This document shows, piece by piece, positions 28,740-37,122 of a DNA stretch of 64,000 nucleotides (positions are counted from its first letter, which is position 1; the number at the start of each line of letters is the position of its first letter). This DNA is from a virus. The stretch spans positions 1-64,000 of IMG/VR virus record IMGVR_UViG_3300020438_000012. One strand, 5' to 3'. Position numbers and translations under genes: made by a program. A model generated the notes under the pieces. That model did no database searches and was not told the origin of the DNA. It saw only the letters and a list, made by a program, of their open reading frames with translations.

Positions 28740-30343
28740 TGGCGCCGCGATCTAAACAGCGACAAATCAAGGAAATCGTAAAGTGCGGAAAGGAGCCTGT
28801 TTATTTCTTCAATCGTTATGTGAAGATTCAGCATCCTAACCGCGGCCTTATTGATTTTAAGACCTACGATTTTCAGGATGATTGTACGAAGGAATTTAAC
28901 GACCATCGCTTTAATATCGTCTTGAAGTCTAGGCAACTTGGTTTATCAACCCTTGTTGCAGCTTATGCTGCATGGCTAGCGGTGTTCTACAAAGACAAGA
29001 ATATCCTAGTCATTGCAACAAAGTTGGCTGTTGCTCAGAACTTTATCAGGAAAGTCAAGACTGTTATTCGTAACATGCCACCTTGGCTTTTAATTCCTGC
29101 AATAGTTGAGAACAACAAACAAAGTATCTTGTTCTCGAATGGAAGTCAAATTAAAGCAGTCCCTACGTCGGAAGATGCCGGTCGTTCCGAGGCCCTGTCT
29201 CTCTTGATTGTAGATGAGGCTGCTTTTGTTAGAAACTTTGACGAAGTTTGGAGAGGCCTGTATTCAACGCTTTCTACCGGTGGACGTGCAATTATCTTAA
29301 GCACACCAAATGGCGTTGGTAACATGTATCATAAATTGTACATCGACGCCGAAGCAGGGGTCAATCAGTTTAACGCCATTAAGCTTCTTTGGGACGTTCA
29401 TCCGGACAGAGGCGATAGTTGGTTTGAAGAAGAATGCAGGAACATGACCAAAATGCAAATTGCACAAGAATTAATGTGTGACTTTGCAGCTAGTGGAAAT
29501 ACGTTCCTAGAAAATTCAGACATTGAGTATTTGAGATCCTCGGTTCGACAACCAATAGAGAAATGGGGTCCGCAAGCTGGGGTTTGGTTGTGGAAATATC
29601 CAAAGCCTGGAACCAAATATGTTATTTCTGCAGATGTTGCAAGAGGAGACGGCGCAGACTTTAGTGCGTTTACAGTAATCGATACTAGCGAAAGTGAAAT
29701 TGTCTGCGAGTTTAAAGGCAAAAGTCCTCCCGACGAGTTTGCTTTGGTTCTTGCAGAAGCAGGAAGAAAATACAACGATGCATTACTCTGTCCAGAAAAC
29801 AATTCTTATGGTTATGCGTTAATCATGAAGCTCGTAGAGCTAGGTTACGAAAACATGTACTATGTCAACCCTAAACATAAGTTCGCTGCATCATATGGCT
29901 CGACAGACATATCAAAAATAGGCTTTGCAACAAACTCTAAAACAAGGAATCAAATTCTCACAAAACTTGAAGAAGTTCTTAGAAGGCACGAAATAAAGTC
30001 ATATTCATCTCGACTTTACGAAGAACTAAAAACATTTATTTGGAAGAATGGAAAGCTTCAAGCGCAGAAAGGGAAAAACGATGATTTAGTTATGTCGTTA
30101 GCAATAGGCGTGTGGCTTTACGATACCTCGCCGGCTCTGACACAGCAAGGCCAAAAAATGGCCGATGCAATGCTTGCAGCATTTGCGGTAAACTCAGCAC
30201 CACAAGAAAAGGATACGAGCCCTTTCTTTAACGATCGTGTGAAATCTAGGTATTATGACATATCAAGACCTATACTTACTAGTCAGGACCTTGCTCCTAA
30301 AAGCGAATCAACGATTCCTGATTACTGGTGGTTATTTAAATAA
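28736..30343 (+). CDS. Terminase large subunit (gp17-like)
   Basis: 535 residues. The packaging ATPase has Walker A KSRQLGLST (about 63-71) and Walker B LLIVDEAAF (about 156-164), followed by a coupling segment ILSTPNGVGNM. The RNase H-like nuclease has ISADVARGDGADFSAF (first Asp near 300), PENNSYG (about 352-358) and a late NDDLVMSLAIG (about 447-457). This two-domain enzyme cuts concatemeric DNA and pumps it into the prohead through the portal encoded next. Size is close to T4 gp17 (610). The start overlaps the preceding gene, and a 12-base gap with AGAGGG leads to the portal gene. Confidence 0.93.
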   Translation: MMAPRSKQRQIKEIVKCGKEPVYFFNRYVKIQHPNRGLIDFKTYDFQDDCTKEFNDHRFNIVLKSRQLGLSTLVAAYAAWLAVFYKDKNILVIATKLAVAQNFIRKVKTVIRNMPPWLLIPAIVENNKQSILFSNGSQIKAVPTSEDAGRSEALSLLIVDEAAFVRNFDEVWRGLYSTLSTGGRAIILSTPNGVGNMYHKLYIDAEAGVNQFNAIKLLWDVHPDRGDSWFEEECRNMTKMQIAQELMCDFAASGNTFLENSDIEYLRSSVRQPIEKWGPQAGVWLWKYPKPGTKYVISADVARGDGADFSAFTVIDTSESEIVCEFKGKSPPDEFALVLAEAGRKYNDALLCPENNSYGYALIMKLVELGYENMYYVNPKHKFAASYGSTDISKIGFATNSKTRNQILTKLEEVLRRHEIKSYSSRLYEELKTFIWKNGKLQAQKGKNDDLVMSLAIGVWLYDTSPALTQQGQKMADAMLAAFAVNSAPQEKDTSPFFNDRVKSRYYDISRPILTSQDLAPKSESTIPDYWWLFK

Positions 30344-30354
30344 GAGGGTAAAGA

Positions 30355-32283
30355 ATGGCTGACGAAGAAAGCCTTTTCAGTAGGCTGACAAAGTTGTTCA
30401 GGAGCGGTCCAACCGTTCGAAGAAAAGTTAAGAACTACAAAGTACCACTGGCGAGTGAAGAGTTAGACGTTTTTGGCTATGGCTCAAACAACGTTTATAA
30501 TGCCGCCTTAAGTGCATACGGCGCGTTTGATAGAATGAGCCGATACAGCGATTTCTCTGAAATGGAAGCAACACCAGAAATCGCTTCAGCTCTTGACATT
30601 TACTCGGAAGAAACCGTTTCTGTAGATGACAAAGGCAGGTCACTGCACATTTATAGTGATAACAGAAAGATCAAAGAGCTTTTAGATAACCTGTTCTACG
30701 ATATTTTAAATGTTGAATTTAACCTATCAATGTGGGTCAGAAATCTTTGTAAGTACGGAGACTTTTTCTTATTCATCGATGTGAATCCGGAATTTGGAGT
30801 TATGAACGCTTATCCGATTCCAATTGCTGAAATCGAAAGAGAAGAAGGCTTTGATCCTTCAGATCCAGCTGCGGTTAGGTTTAGATGGATATCGAGAGGA
30901 AACCAAGTCCTTGAAAATTGGCAAATTATCCATTTCAGACTTCTCGGCAATGATGCGTTTCTACCTTACGGATCCAGTGTTTTAGAAAGCGCAAGAAGAA
31001 TCTGGCGACAACTAATCCTTATTGAAGACGCAATGCTTGTGTATCGAGTTATTCGTGCACCTGAACGCAGAGTATTCTATATCGATGTTGGAAACATTTC
31101 TCCTGAAGATATTCCAACGTTCATGAAACAGGCACAGGATAGTCTTAAGAGAAACAAGGTCGTTGACAAAAACACCGGCCGCGTCGATCTTAGATATAAC
31201 CCACTATCTGTCGACGAAGATTACTTCCTTCCAGTTCGAGGAACTGAATCTGGAACAAGGATTGATACTCTAGCCGGTGGCCAAAACACTGCTGCTATCG
31301 AAGATGTCGAGTACATTCAGAAGAAACTGTTTGCAGCTCTAAAGATTCCTCGTGCTTACCTAGGTTATGACGAAGATATTGGTTCAAAGGCAACTTTAGC
31401 ACAGGAAGATATTAGATTCTCCCGAGCCATTCAGAGAATTCAGAAGACAGTTCTTTCCGAACTAAACAAGCTTGCAATCATTCACCTATACGCTCATGGC
31501 TTTTCGAACGAAGATCTTCTTGATTTTGAACTTAAGCTTTCGAATCCTTCATCGATTGCTCAACAGCAGAAGCTTGAACTGATTAGAACTAAGTTTGAGA
31601 TTGCTGCAGCAGCCCCTGAAGGAATCGCTGATCGAGAGTGGGTTCGTAGAAACGTTATGGGTTTCAACACTTCTGAAATCGAGGCAATCGAAAAAGGAAG
31701 AGAAGAAGACAAAAAGAGAGACGTTGAACTAGAGGCCGTTATCGCAGAGCCTGAACCTGGCGCTGCTCCGTCTGAAGCACCTCCGGGAGACGAAGGCGGC
31801 GGAAAAGATGACGCAGAAGATCTGTTCGCTAGCGACAATCGGGACGGTAAACTCCTAACCTCTCAGCGGCCTGAAAGCGATGAAGATGACGAACTGGCGC
31901 TTTCAATTGATGACATTGATGCACCAATCAAAGCCCAACAGAAAATTAAGAATGCTTTTGGTGAGCCGCTAAAAATTAAGAGAAGATCTAAGACATCTGC
32001 TAGTACGGCTGAAATGCCAAACATGTCAAAGATGGTTGCTGTTGGAAAGAAAGCCAGGACCCAAGACACAATGTCCCGCCCGTTTGATCGTGATTCCTTG
32101 AAAGGATTTTCAAAGATTAAGCTCGGCGAAGGCGACGATCCGTTTGCTGATCTTGTCGACAGACATACGAAGCAACATGCAACTATGACAAAAGAGTTGA
32201 GATCAACGCTAACTTCGATGAATACGAATCTAAATATTGATGTAAGTTCTTTGCTAAAAGAATCGGGGAACAATGATGAGTAA
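30355..32283 (+). CDS. Portal protein (gp20-like)
   Basis: 642 residues. The body (about 40-440) follows the T4 gp20 pattern: an early SDFSEMEATPEIASALDIY helix, RRIWRQLILIEDAMLVYRVI, then RAPERRVFYIDVG and a KIPRAYLGYDE stretch. The C-terminal 180 residues are Glu/Asp/Ser/Pro-rich and likely flexible, longer than in many relatives. Twelve copies form the ring at the special vertex that starts prohead assembly, docks the terminase and later binds the neck. It directly follows the terminase gene and overlaps the next gene by 11 bases. Confidence 0.9.
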   Translation: MADEESLFSRLTKLFRSGPTVRRKVKNYKVPLASEELDVFGYGSNNVYNAALSAYGAFDRMSRYSDFSEMEATPEIASALDIYSEETVSVDDKGRSLHIYSDNRKIKELLDNLFYDILNVEFNLSMWVRNLCKYGDFFLFIDVNPEFGVMNAYPIPIAEIEREEGFDPSDPAAVRFRWISRGNQVLENWQIIHFRLLGNDAFLPYGSSVLESARRIWRQLILIEDAMLVYRVIRAPERRVFYIDVGNISPEDIPTFMKQAQDSLKRNKVVDKNTGRVDLRYNPLSVDEDYFLPVRGTESGTRIDTLAGGQNTAAIEDVEYIQKKLFAALKIPRAYLGYDEDIGSKATLAQEDIRFSRAIQRIQKTVLSELNKLAIIHLYAHGFSNEDLLDFELKLSNPSSIAQQQKLELIRTKFEIAAAAPEGIADREWVRRNVMGFNTSEIEAIEKGREEDKKRDVELEAVIAEPEPGAAPSEAPPGDEGGGKDDAEDLFASDNRDGKLLTSQRPESDEDDELALSIDDIDAPIKAQQKIKNAFGEPLKIKRRSKTSASTAEMPNMSKMVAVGKKARTQDTMSRPFDRDSLKGFSKIKLGEGDDPFADLVDRHTKQHATMTKELRSTLTSMNTNLNIDVSSLLKESGNNDE

Positions 32284-33100
32284 GCACAACAAGAAAAGAA
32301 ATGTTGGAATCGTGTACCAGCAAGTACTAAGAAGGGCTGCCGAAGCTGCTATTGATGGCGATAAGCCGCATGTAAACGAATGCGTAGAACTTCTAGGCCG
32401 CCATTTTAGACCAGGTACTGAACTGTATAAAGAGCATAAACTATTCAGCTCTATTCTGGAAACCGGTGGAGTTGATGAAAAAACTTCTGAGAAAGTTTTG
32501 TCTATCGTAAAGGAAGTTTCAAGATCTATTGACCAAAATGTAATTGAAAAACAGAAAGGTACATTTATCAACGAAGCAAATCGTGTTTTTGGGAAAGGTC
32601 AACTCTTTAATACACGCGTAAGCAACTACCGAGGACTTGCGACCGTTCAGTTGCTTCTTAACGAATGGAGAAACCCAGGTACTCTAACACCGACTCAGAC
32701 AGCGGAGTACGAAAGACGCCTTCAGGCATACATGATAACCGAAAAACAAGTCCCAACGCTTCAAAAAGAATCTAAGGTTGATGATTTAACCGTCGCAATG
32801 TTTAGAAAGAGATTTGATGATTCCTATGGATCAAAGCTCAGCAACCTTCAGAAAAACTTTGTAGCTGCCGTTGCTTTTAACAAACATGATGTAGTTGAGC
32901 AAATGATTTCAGAAGCAAAGGATAAGGCTATCGAGCTTCTAGATCGTAGACACTTAGGAGAAACTAACAAGCTTCTCTCGGAAAGATATGAAATTGTAAG
33001 AAAAAACATCATAGCATTTAATGGAAGCAGCGAAAGTACGGCATCTATGGCCATGACGCTGTTCAACCTAATCAAAGAGTTGGAGAGTGGCGATGTCTGA
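32273..33100 (+). CDS. Prohead-operon protein, helical, unknown
   Basis: 275 residues, almost entirely helical and charged, with a Lys-rich start (KHNKKRN). The start is ATG 32273 or 32276, both inside the portal gene. It sits between portal and prohead protease, where T4 has the small core genes 67 and 68. An assembly or core role is therefore likely, but it is larger than gp67/gp68 and I see no direct sequence match. It overlaps the protease gene by 8 bases. Confidence 0.6.
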   Translation: MMSKHNKKRNVGIVYQQVLRRAAEAAIDGDKPHVNECVELLGRHFRPGTELYKEHKLFSSILETGGVDEKTSEKVLSIVKEVSRSIDQNVIEKQKGTFINEANRVFGKGQLFNTRVSNYRGLATVQLLLNEWRNPGTLTPTQTAEYERRLQAYMITEKQVPTLQKESKVDDLTVAMFRKRFDDSYGSKLSNLQKNFVAAVAFNKHDVVEQMISEAKDKAIELLDRRHLGETNKLLSERYEIVRKNIIAFNGSSESTASMAMTLFNLIKELESGDV

Positions 33101-33698
33101 TATTAGACTGATTACATCATGGCAGCCTTTTGAGTATGACTCAAAGATGGTAGCAGAGTCTCGTTTAGAAAATGCCGGAAAAATTATGATGAAAGGTATT
33201 TTGCAAAAAGCAAATACACTAAATCAAAACGGCAGAATTTACCCTCTCCCTATTCTTGAAAGAGAAGTGAGAAACTATCAGAAGTTTATTGAGGAAAAAC
33301 GAGCGCTCGGCGAGTGTGACCATCCAGAAAGTTCTGTGGTAGAACTAAAAAATGCTTCCCACATAATCAGGGAAGCTTACATGGAAGGAGATGTTTGTTG
33401 GGGAACTGTTGAACTCTTAGATACACCATCTGGCAAAATATTACAAAGCCTTGTTGAGTCCGGGGTCACCCTTGGAATATCTTCCCGTGGAGTTGGTTCA
33501 ACTAGAAGGGAAGGCGACTATCAGGTCGTTCAAGATGACTTTCAGCTAATTTGCTGGGATTTTGTTTCAGAGCCTTCAACCCCCGGAGCATTTATGATGA
33601 GAGAAGGTGTTGAAGTAAGAAGATCCGAACTAAACAAGCTGTTTACGAAGTCTGATAGGCTCTTTAGAATATACAACGAAATTACTGAATGGAAGTGA
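33093..33698 (+). CDS. Prohead protease (gp21-like, U9)
   Basis: 201 residues from ATG 33093, preferred over GTG 33087 because GGAGAG (33082-33087) spaces correctly to the ATG. NQNGRIYP near 45 and GECDHPES (His77) match the T4 gp21/U9 family, followed by LGISSRGVGS (Ser130/131), the nucleophile region; His and Ser form the active site of this serine protease. Known enzymes of this family cut after (I/L)-x-E in scaffold, capsid and internal proteins during head maturation. This matters here because (I/L)-x-E sites recur in the capsid protein and in the tagged small proteins of this window. Confidence 0.9.
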   Translation: MSDIRLITSWQPFEYDSKMVAESRLENAGKIMMKGILQKANTLNQNGRIYPLPILEREVRNYQKFIEEKRALGECDHPESSVVELKNASHIIREAYMEGDVCWGTVELLDTPSGKILQSLVESGVTLGISSRGVGSTRREGDYQVVQDDFQLICWDFVSEPSTPGAFMMREGVEVRRSELNKLFTKSDRLFRIYNEITEWK

Positions 33699-33708
33699 GG
33701 AAAATAAT

Positions 33709-34167
33709 ATGGCAAAGATTTCTAAGACAGCGCTAAAAGGACTAATCAAGGAATGCCTTGTGGAAATCCTGCAAGAAGGATTGGCTACACAATTAATGGC
33801 TTCAGGTCCAACGCCAAGAAAGAAAAGCCGCCGCAAGCTATCTTCGATTAATTCTGCATCCCCAGGCATGAACGAGCGTTCTGATCCTAGAAATCGCAGA
33901 AACTTCAATCCAACACTCGATACCCCGGTTGCCAGTCTATCTGAAAGAATTTCTCCAACCATCGCGCGCGTATCTAGTGACCCTTCAATTCAGGCATTAC
34001 TTGAAGATACAGCCGCAACAACGTTAAAAAATCAACACAGCGCAGAAAATCAGAGAGGGCCTCAAGCTCAAACCGATGTTCCTCTAGAATCCCTGGGTGT
34101 CAATGTTCGCAACTGGGCAGCCATGGCTTTTTCTGAAGAGAAGAACGATTCGTCTAAACTGGGATAA
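33709..34167 (+). CDS. Tagged prohead-operon protein, candidate internal head protein
   Basis: 152 residues. Residues 4-23 (ISKTALKGLIKECLVEILQE) align without gaps with the tag of the array at 50.6-54.7 kb, including I-K-E and L-Q-E sites for the prohead protease. The rest is polar and disordered-looking: a basic KKSRRK patch near 40, then Ser/Pro/Asn-rich sequence. It follows the protease gene with GAGGAAAAT before the ATG. I infer a core or internal head protein that is cut during maturation. No family recognised. Confidence 0.6.
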   Translation: MAKISKTALKGLIKECLVEILQEGLATQLMASGPTPRKKSRRKLSSINSASPGMNERSDPRNRRNFNPTLDTPVASLSERISPTIARVSSDPSIQALLEDTAATTLKNQHSAENQRGPQAQTDVPLESLGVNVRNWAAMAFSEEKNDSSKLG

Positions 34168-34171
34168 CGGC

Positions 34172-34179
34172 ATACTTAT
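34172..34179 (+). promoter_or_regulatory. Late-promoter motif ATACTTAT
   Basis: A perfect ATACTTAT in the 31-base gap 34168-34198, followed by GTGGAGG as ribosome-binding site and the ATG at 34199. Confidence 0.6.
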
Positions 34180-34198
34180 CACATGTGGAGGTTGACGC

Positions 34199-34465
34199 AT
34201 GAAAAAAATGTCGGTCACAAGACTTCGTAAATTTATTTTAGAAGAAGCTGCAAAAGTAAACGAGACACTCGAACAAGGTAAAGCAGATGTTGAATCTGTT
34301 AATGCGGATGAAACAGACGCAGAAGATCTTGCTAATACTTTAGAGAAAGATTTAGATCACATGAAAGCTTTAAAGATTCACGAAACAAGAATCCGAAGAA
34401 AGCTTGAAAAGATCTCAGAGGCAAAGAAAACTGTCCGCTCTAGAATTATGAAGAGGCTAAAGTAA
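34199..34465 (+). CDS. Small tagged helical protein, candidate prohead core
   Basis: 88 residues, highly charged and helical throughout (long Glu/Lys/Ala heptad-like runs). The first 22 residues (MSVTRLRKFILEEAAKVNE at 4-22) resemble the shared tag of the array at 50.6-54.7 kb, with an I-L-E protease-type site. Small size, charge and place in the head operon resemble T4 gp67/gp68-type core proteins. It has its own late-promoter motif and a strong GGAGG site. The stop abuts the next ATG. Confidence 0.6.
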   Translation: MKKMSVTRLRKFILEEAAKVNETLEQGKADVESVNADETDAEDLANTLEKDLDHMKALKIHETRIRRKLEKISEAKKTVRSRIMKRLK

Positions 34466-34960
34466 ATGCCAAGCGTGAAGCAGACAACAGTTGACCCAGC
34501 TGCATCAACAAGAGGCATGGGATCTAGCGATACCGAAGCTTTGACTGAGGCATTTCCTGCTTCACCAATTCATGCTGGTGATATTACTAGAAATTCTCTA
34601 GAGGTCCAATATAACGACCTTGCACTCCAGGGTGTTGTAAGAAACGGTCTTGGAATTTCGTCATACGATCGAGATTTTACAGGGGCAGACTCCGGAGTTG
34701 CGTTTCCAGACGGCGATGTTGCAACTGGTGCCGCAGGACTACCGGCGTCTCAATACGTTCCAAACCCAGCTTCACCTGGACCTGGAAGTCAAAACCCAAC
34801 GGATTTACCAGCGCCACCTGCTGGATTTGGCGAAACACCGAATGGGGATACATACGGTTCAGGCACCGGCGCACTTACAAGGCCAGCTGATACTTCAAAA
34901 ACCATTGCTCGCCACACACTTGGTTCTTATGGGTTAGGAACTTCAGAACCAACAAAGTAG
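34466..34960 (+). CDS. Gly/Pro-rich head-operon protein, unknown
   Basis: 164 residues with a low-complexity C-terminal half (Pro, Gly, Ala, Thr) and little predicted structure. A short segment (NSLEVQYNDLALQGVVRNGL, about 44-63) may be helical. It starts directly after the previous stop and ends 7 bases before the next gene. It lies between protease and scaffold, so a head-assembly or minor head role is possible. I do not recognise it. Confidence 0.55.
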   Translation: MPSVKQTTVDPAASTRGMGSSDTEALTEAFPASPIHAGDITRNSLEVQYNDLALQGVVRNGLGISSYDRDFTGADSGVAFPDGDVATGAAGLPASQYVPNPASPGPGSQNPTDLPAPPAGFGETPNGDTYGSGTGALTRPADTSKTIARHTLGSYGLGTSEPTK

Positions 34961-34967
34961 GCGCTAA

Positions 34968-35561
34968 ATGCCTAAAATAAAAAAGTACGGCCTTAACCGA
35001 GAAAACCACTCGCGCTTTCCGCAGATGGATACGCGAAACGATCTTGGTTATGGCCGTACTAAGTTAAAATTTAGTAAACCTAGACCTTCGGCGAGTTCCT
35101 ACCCCTATAGCATGAACGATGAACAAGAGAAAGAATCTGAAAATTTGCAAGATGTAGAGGTCGAGGACGTCCCTAGAAAAGCGATGACAAAAGTTCGTCG
35201 ACACGTAAGGGTTAACGATTTTGGTGCTGCAGCAGGAACAGACCCTTTTTATTATGCTGGTGCAGCAACTAAAATTAGCGAACAGCAATCTGCAAATAGC
35301 AAAGGTGGAATTGGCGTAACTCTTCCAGCCGGCATAGGATCTTCGACCTCTGGGTTTAGGTCAATTACTAGACCTACTGGAACTAAGAGAGGGTTTTCCT
35401 CTGCACCGTATACGATCGATAATTCTGAAACCAAAAATCGACTCGTAGATTTTGTTGATGACGACGATAAAAGTCTAAGATTATTTGTCAGAACAATCTT
35501 GGCAAAAGAAAAAGAGCGAAACTCAAAACAGAATAATCGGTTTCAAAAGAATACTTACTAA
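34968..35561 (+). CDS. Basic head-operon protein, unknown
   Basis: 197 residues. The N-terminus is Lys/Arg-rich (KIKKYGLNRENHSRF), the middle holds an acidic patch (EKESENLQDVEVEDV) and the end is basic again. Ser and Gly are abundant and little regular structure is evident. Its last codons contain the late-promoter motif that serves the scaffold gene. Position between protease and scaffold suggests a head-assembly function, but no family is recognised. Confidence 0.55.
   Translation: MPKIKKYGLNRENHSRFPQMDTRNDLGYGRTKLKFSKPRPSASSYPYSMNDEQEKESENLQDVEVEDVPRKAMTKVRRHVRVNDFGAAAGTDPFYYAGAATKISEQQSANSKGGIGVTLPAGIGSSTSGFRSITRPTGTKRGFSSAPYTIDNSETKNRLVDFVDDDDKSLRLFVRTILAKEKERNSKQNNRFQKNTY
35551..35558 (+). 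promoter_or_regulatory. Late-promoter motif ATACTTAC
   Basis: ATACTTAC, one mismatch from the consensus, overlapping the last codons of the upstream gene and 20 bases before the scaffold ATG at 35579. AGAGGA lies between as ribosome-binding site. It would drive scaffold and major capsid protein. Confidence 0.5.
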
Positions 35562-35578
35562 AGTCCAAGAGGATTTGA

Positions 35579-37093
35579 ATGAAAAATTCAATGTACGAAC
35601 AAGCAATTCTGGATGCTCAAAACCTTCGAAAGATGGCTGAAGAGTCCGCAAAAAACAAGCTCATCGAAGCTGTAATGCCACAACTTCGAGAAATTATTGA
35701 GAACGATGTAATTTCTCCAGTAGTGAGCGAATCTATGGAGATCGAAGAAGATCACTGTATGAACGATGCGGAAGAGAAGGAAAATGACGATCTTCTCCTT
35801 GATGAAAACGAGGATGATGAAGACGACATGAATGAAGCCGACATGATGGCGCTGGCGGCATTGGTTGAGGCAACGTCTCACCAAAAAAAGGGTAACCTTA
35901 ACGAAAGACTTTCAATTGTTAGGAAAAAGCTGGCAAGAATGCTGGTGATTTCTGAATCAATAGATCCTAAGCAACTTCAGGCAGACCATGCGTTTGTTTT
36001 TATGAAGAAGCTGAATGCTCTCATTAAAGAAACTATGCAAATCAAAAATGAGGCAATACTTATAAAAGAATCCGGAGACCACCGGTTCTACAATAAATCT
36101 GATAAAACTCTACAGGAGATAAAAGAAATGGCACGTCGTATGAACAGGGGAGTCTTTGCTAGGCTCTTTGAAGCAGATAAGCTTAATGAGCTTGATGCTA
36201 CCCTCGTGCTCGAGCCTTCCGAGGACGAAGCTGATGAGGTCGAGGAGCTACTAGGCGACCTGGACATCGATGTTGAGCTCGGTGGTGCAGACGAGGATGA
36301 GGATGAGGATGATGCAGGCGACATGGACGCTGACGAGGAAGAGGACGATGAAGAAATCGAACTTGACCTTGGCGAAGCTGACATGGACGAAATGGATCAT
36401 GGCAAAAAGGAAGGGTACCACGAGATGGACGAGATGGACGAGATGGATGAGGACATGGACGAGGTCTATGAAATCGACGAGTCTACTCTTCGCCGTGCAC
36501 TTCGAGCCCTTCGAGAAGGTGATGCTGCCGAAAAGGCAGATCAATTTGGTGGAGCTGAAGTCGAAGGCGACGTAATTGTCGACCTTGACGAAGATGATCT
36601 ACTACATGCACTTAATGATGTACTTGGCGACGCTCCGGTTCCGAGACCACCACTTGGTGAGTCACGCCGCAGCCGCCGAAAGTCTAGACGTTCGCGAGTA
36701 AATGAGAGTCGCAAGAATCGTACTCTTATCTCCGAGCTTTCACGGGCCAAAAAGGCCAACGGCGAATTGAAGAAGCATCTCCAAGAGATGAACCTTTTTA
36801 ACGCCAAGCTACTCTACGCAAACAAGCTGATGCAGAATAAGAGCCTCAGTACGCGTCAGCAGAGAGCTGTTGTCGAGGCACTCGATAGTGCCAAGACACT
36901 TAGGGAAGCAAAGCTTCTCTTCCAGAGCCTGTCAAGCGGAGTCAAGAAGGGCAAGGCCCTTTCTGAGTCAACTAGCAGGGTCCGCGGTTCTTCGTCAAAA
37001 TCAACGCCACGTGCTAGCGCTAAGCCGCTACAAGAAGGTGCTGGGCAGACGGATCGTTGGGCAATCTTGGCTGGCATTCCAGGCAAGAAGTAA
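35579..37093 (+). CDS. Prohead scaffolding core protein (gp22-like)
   Basis: 504 residues. After a helical N-terminus comes a very acidic centre (about 215-305): runs of Asp/Glu with Met, including a tandem MDE repeat at about 281-290. A basic patch (SRRSRRKSRRSR, near 361-372) and a helical C-terminus follow. Acidic, helical scaffolds placed just before the major capsid gene are the gp22 pattern; they form the core on which the shell assembles and are then degraded by the prohead protease. It is longer than T4 gp22 (269). A 29-base gap leads to the capsid gene. Confidence 0.8.
   Translation: MKNSMYEQAILDAQNLRKMAEESAKNKLIEAVMPQLREIIENDVISPVVSESMEIEEDHCMNDAEEKENDDLLLDENEDDEDDMNEADMMALAALVEATSHQKKGNLNERLSIVRKKLARMLVISESIDPKQLQADHAFVFMKKLNALIKETMQIKNEAILIKESGDHRFYNKSDKTLQEIKEMARRMNRGVFARLFEADKLNELDATLVLEPSEDEADEVEELLGDLDIDVELGGADEDEDEDDAGDMDADEEEDDEEIELDLGEADMDEMDHGKKEGYHEMDEMDEMDEDMDEVYEIDESTLRRALRALREGDAAEKADQFGGAEVEGDVIVDLDEDDLLHALNDVLGDAPVPRPPLGESRRSRRKSRRSRVNESRKNRTLISELSRAKKANGELKKHLQEMNLFNAKLLYANKLMQNKSLSTRQQRAVVEALDSAKTLREAKLLFQSLSSGVKKGKALSESTSRVRGSSSKSTPRASAKPLQEGAGQTDRWAILAGIPGKK
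36250..36480 (+). repeat. Acidic low-complexity and 9-base tandem repeat region
   Basis: GAG/GAC/GAT-rich DNA inside the scaffold gene encoding Asp/Glu/Met runs. Around 36421-36450 the nonamer GAGATGGAC is repeated in tandem (MDE MDE MDE). The repeat keeps the frame, so copy number can vary without disrupting the protein. Confidence 0.7.
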
Positions 37094-37122
37094 CAACAAC
37101 AAACCCATTAGGAGAGATAAAG

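Noticed and set aside
36250-36480. Tandem GAGATGGAC repeats as a CRISPR-like or regulatory repeat
   Set aside because: They are in frame, encode acidic residues and have no spacers; they belong to the scaffold protein.
37057-37122. Upstream TTG start for the major capsid gene
   Set aside because: It lies in the scaffold gene, whereas ATG 37123 has a strong AGGAGAG and gives a gp23-like N-terminus.
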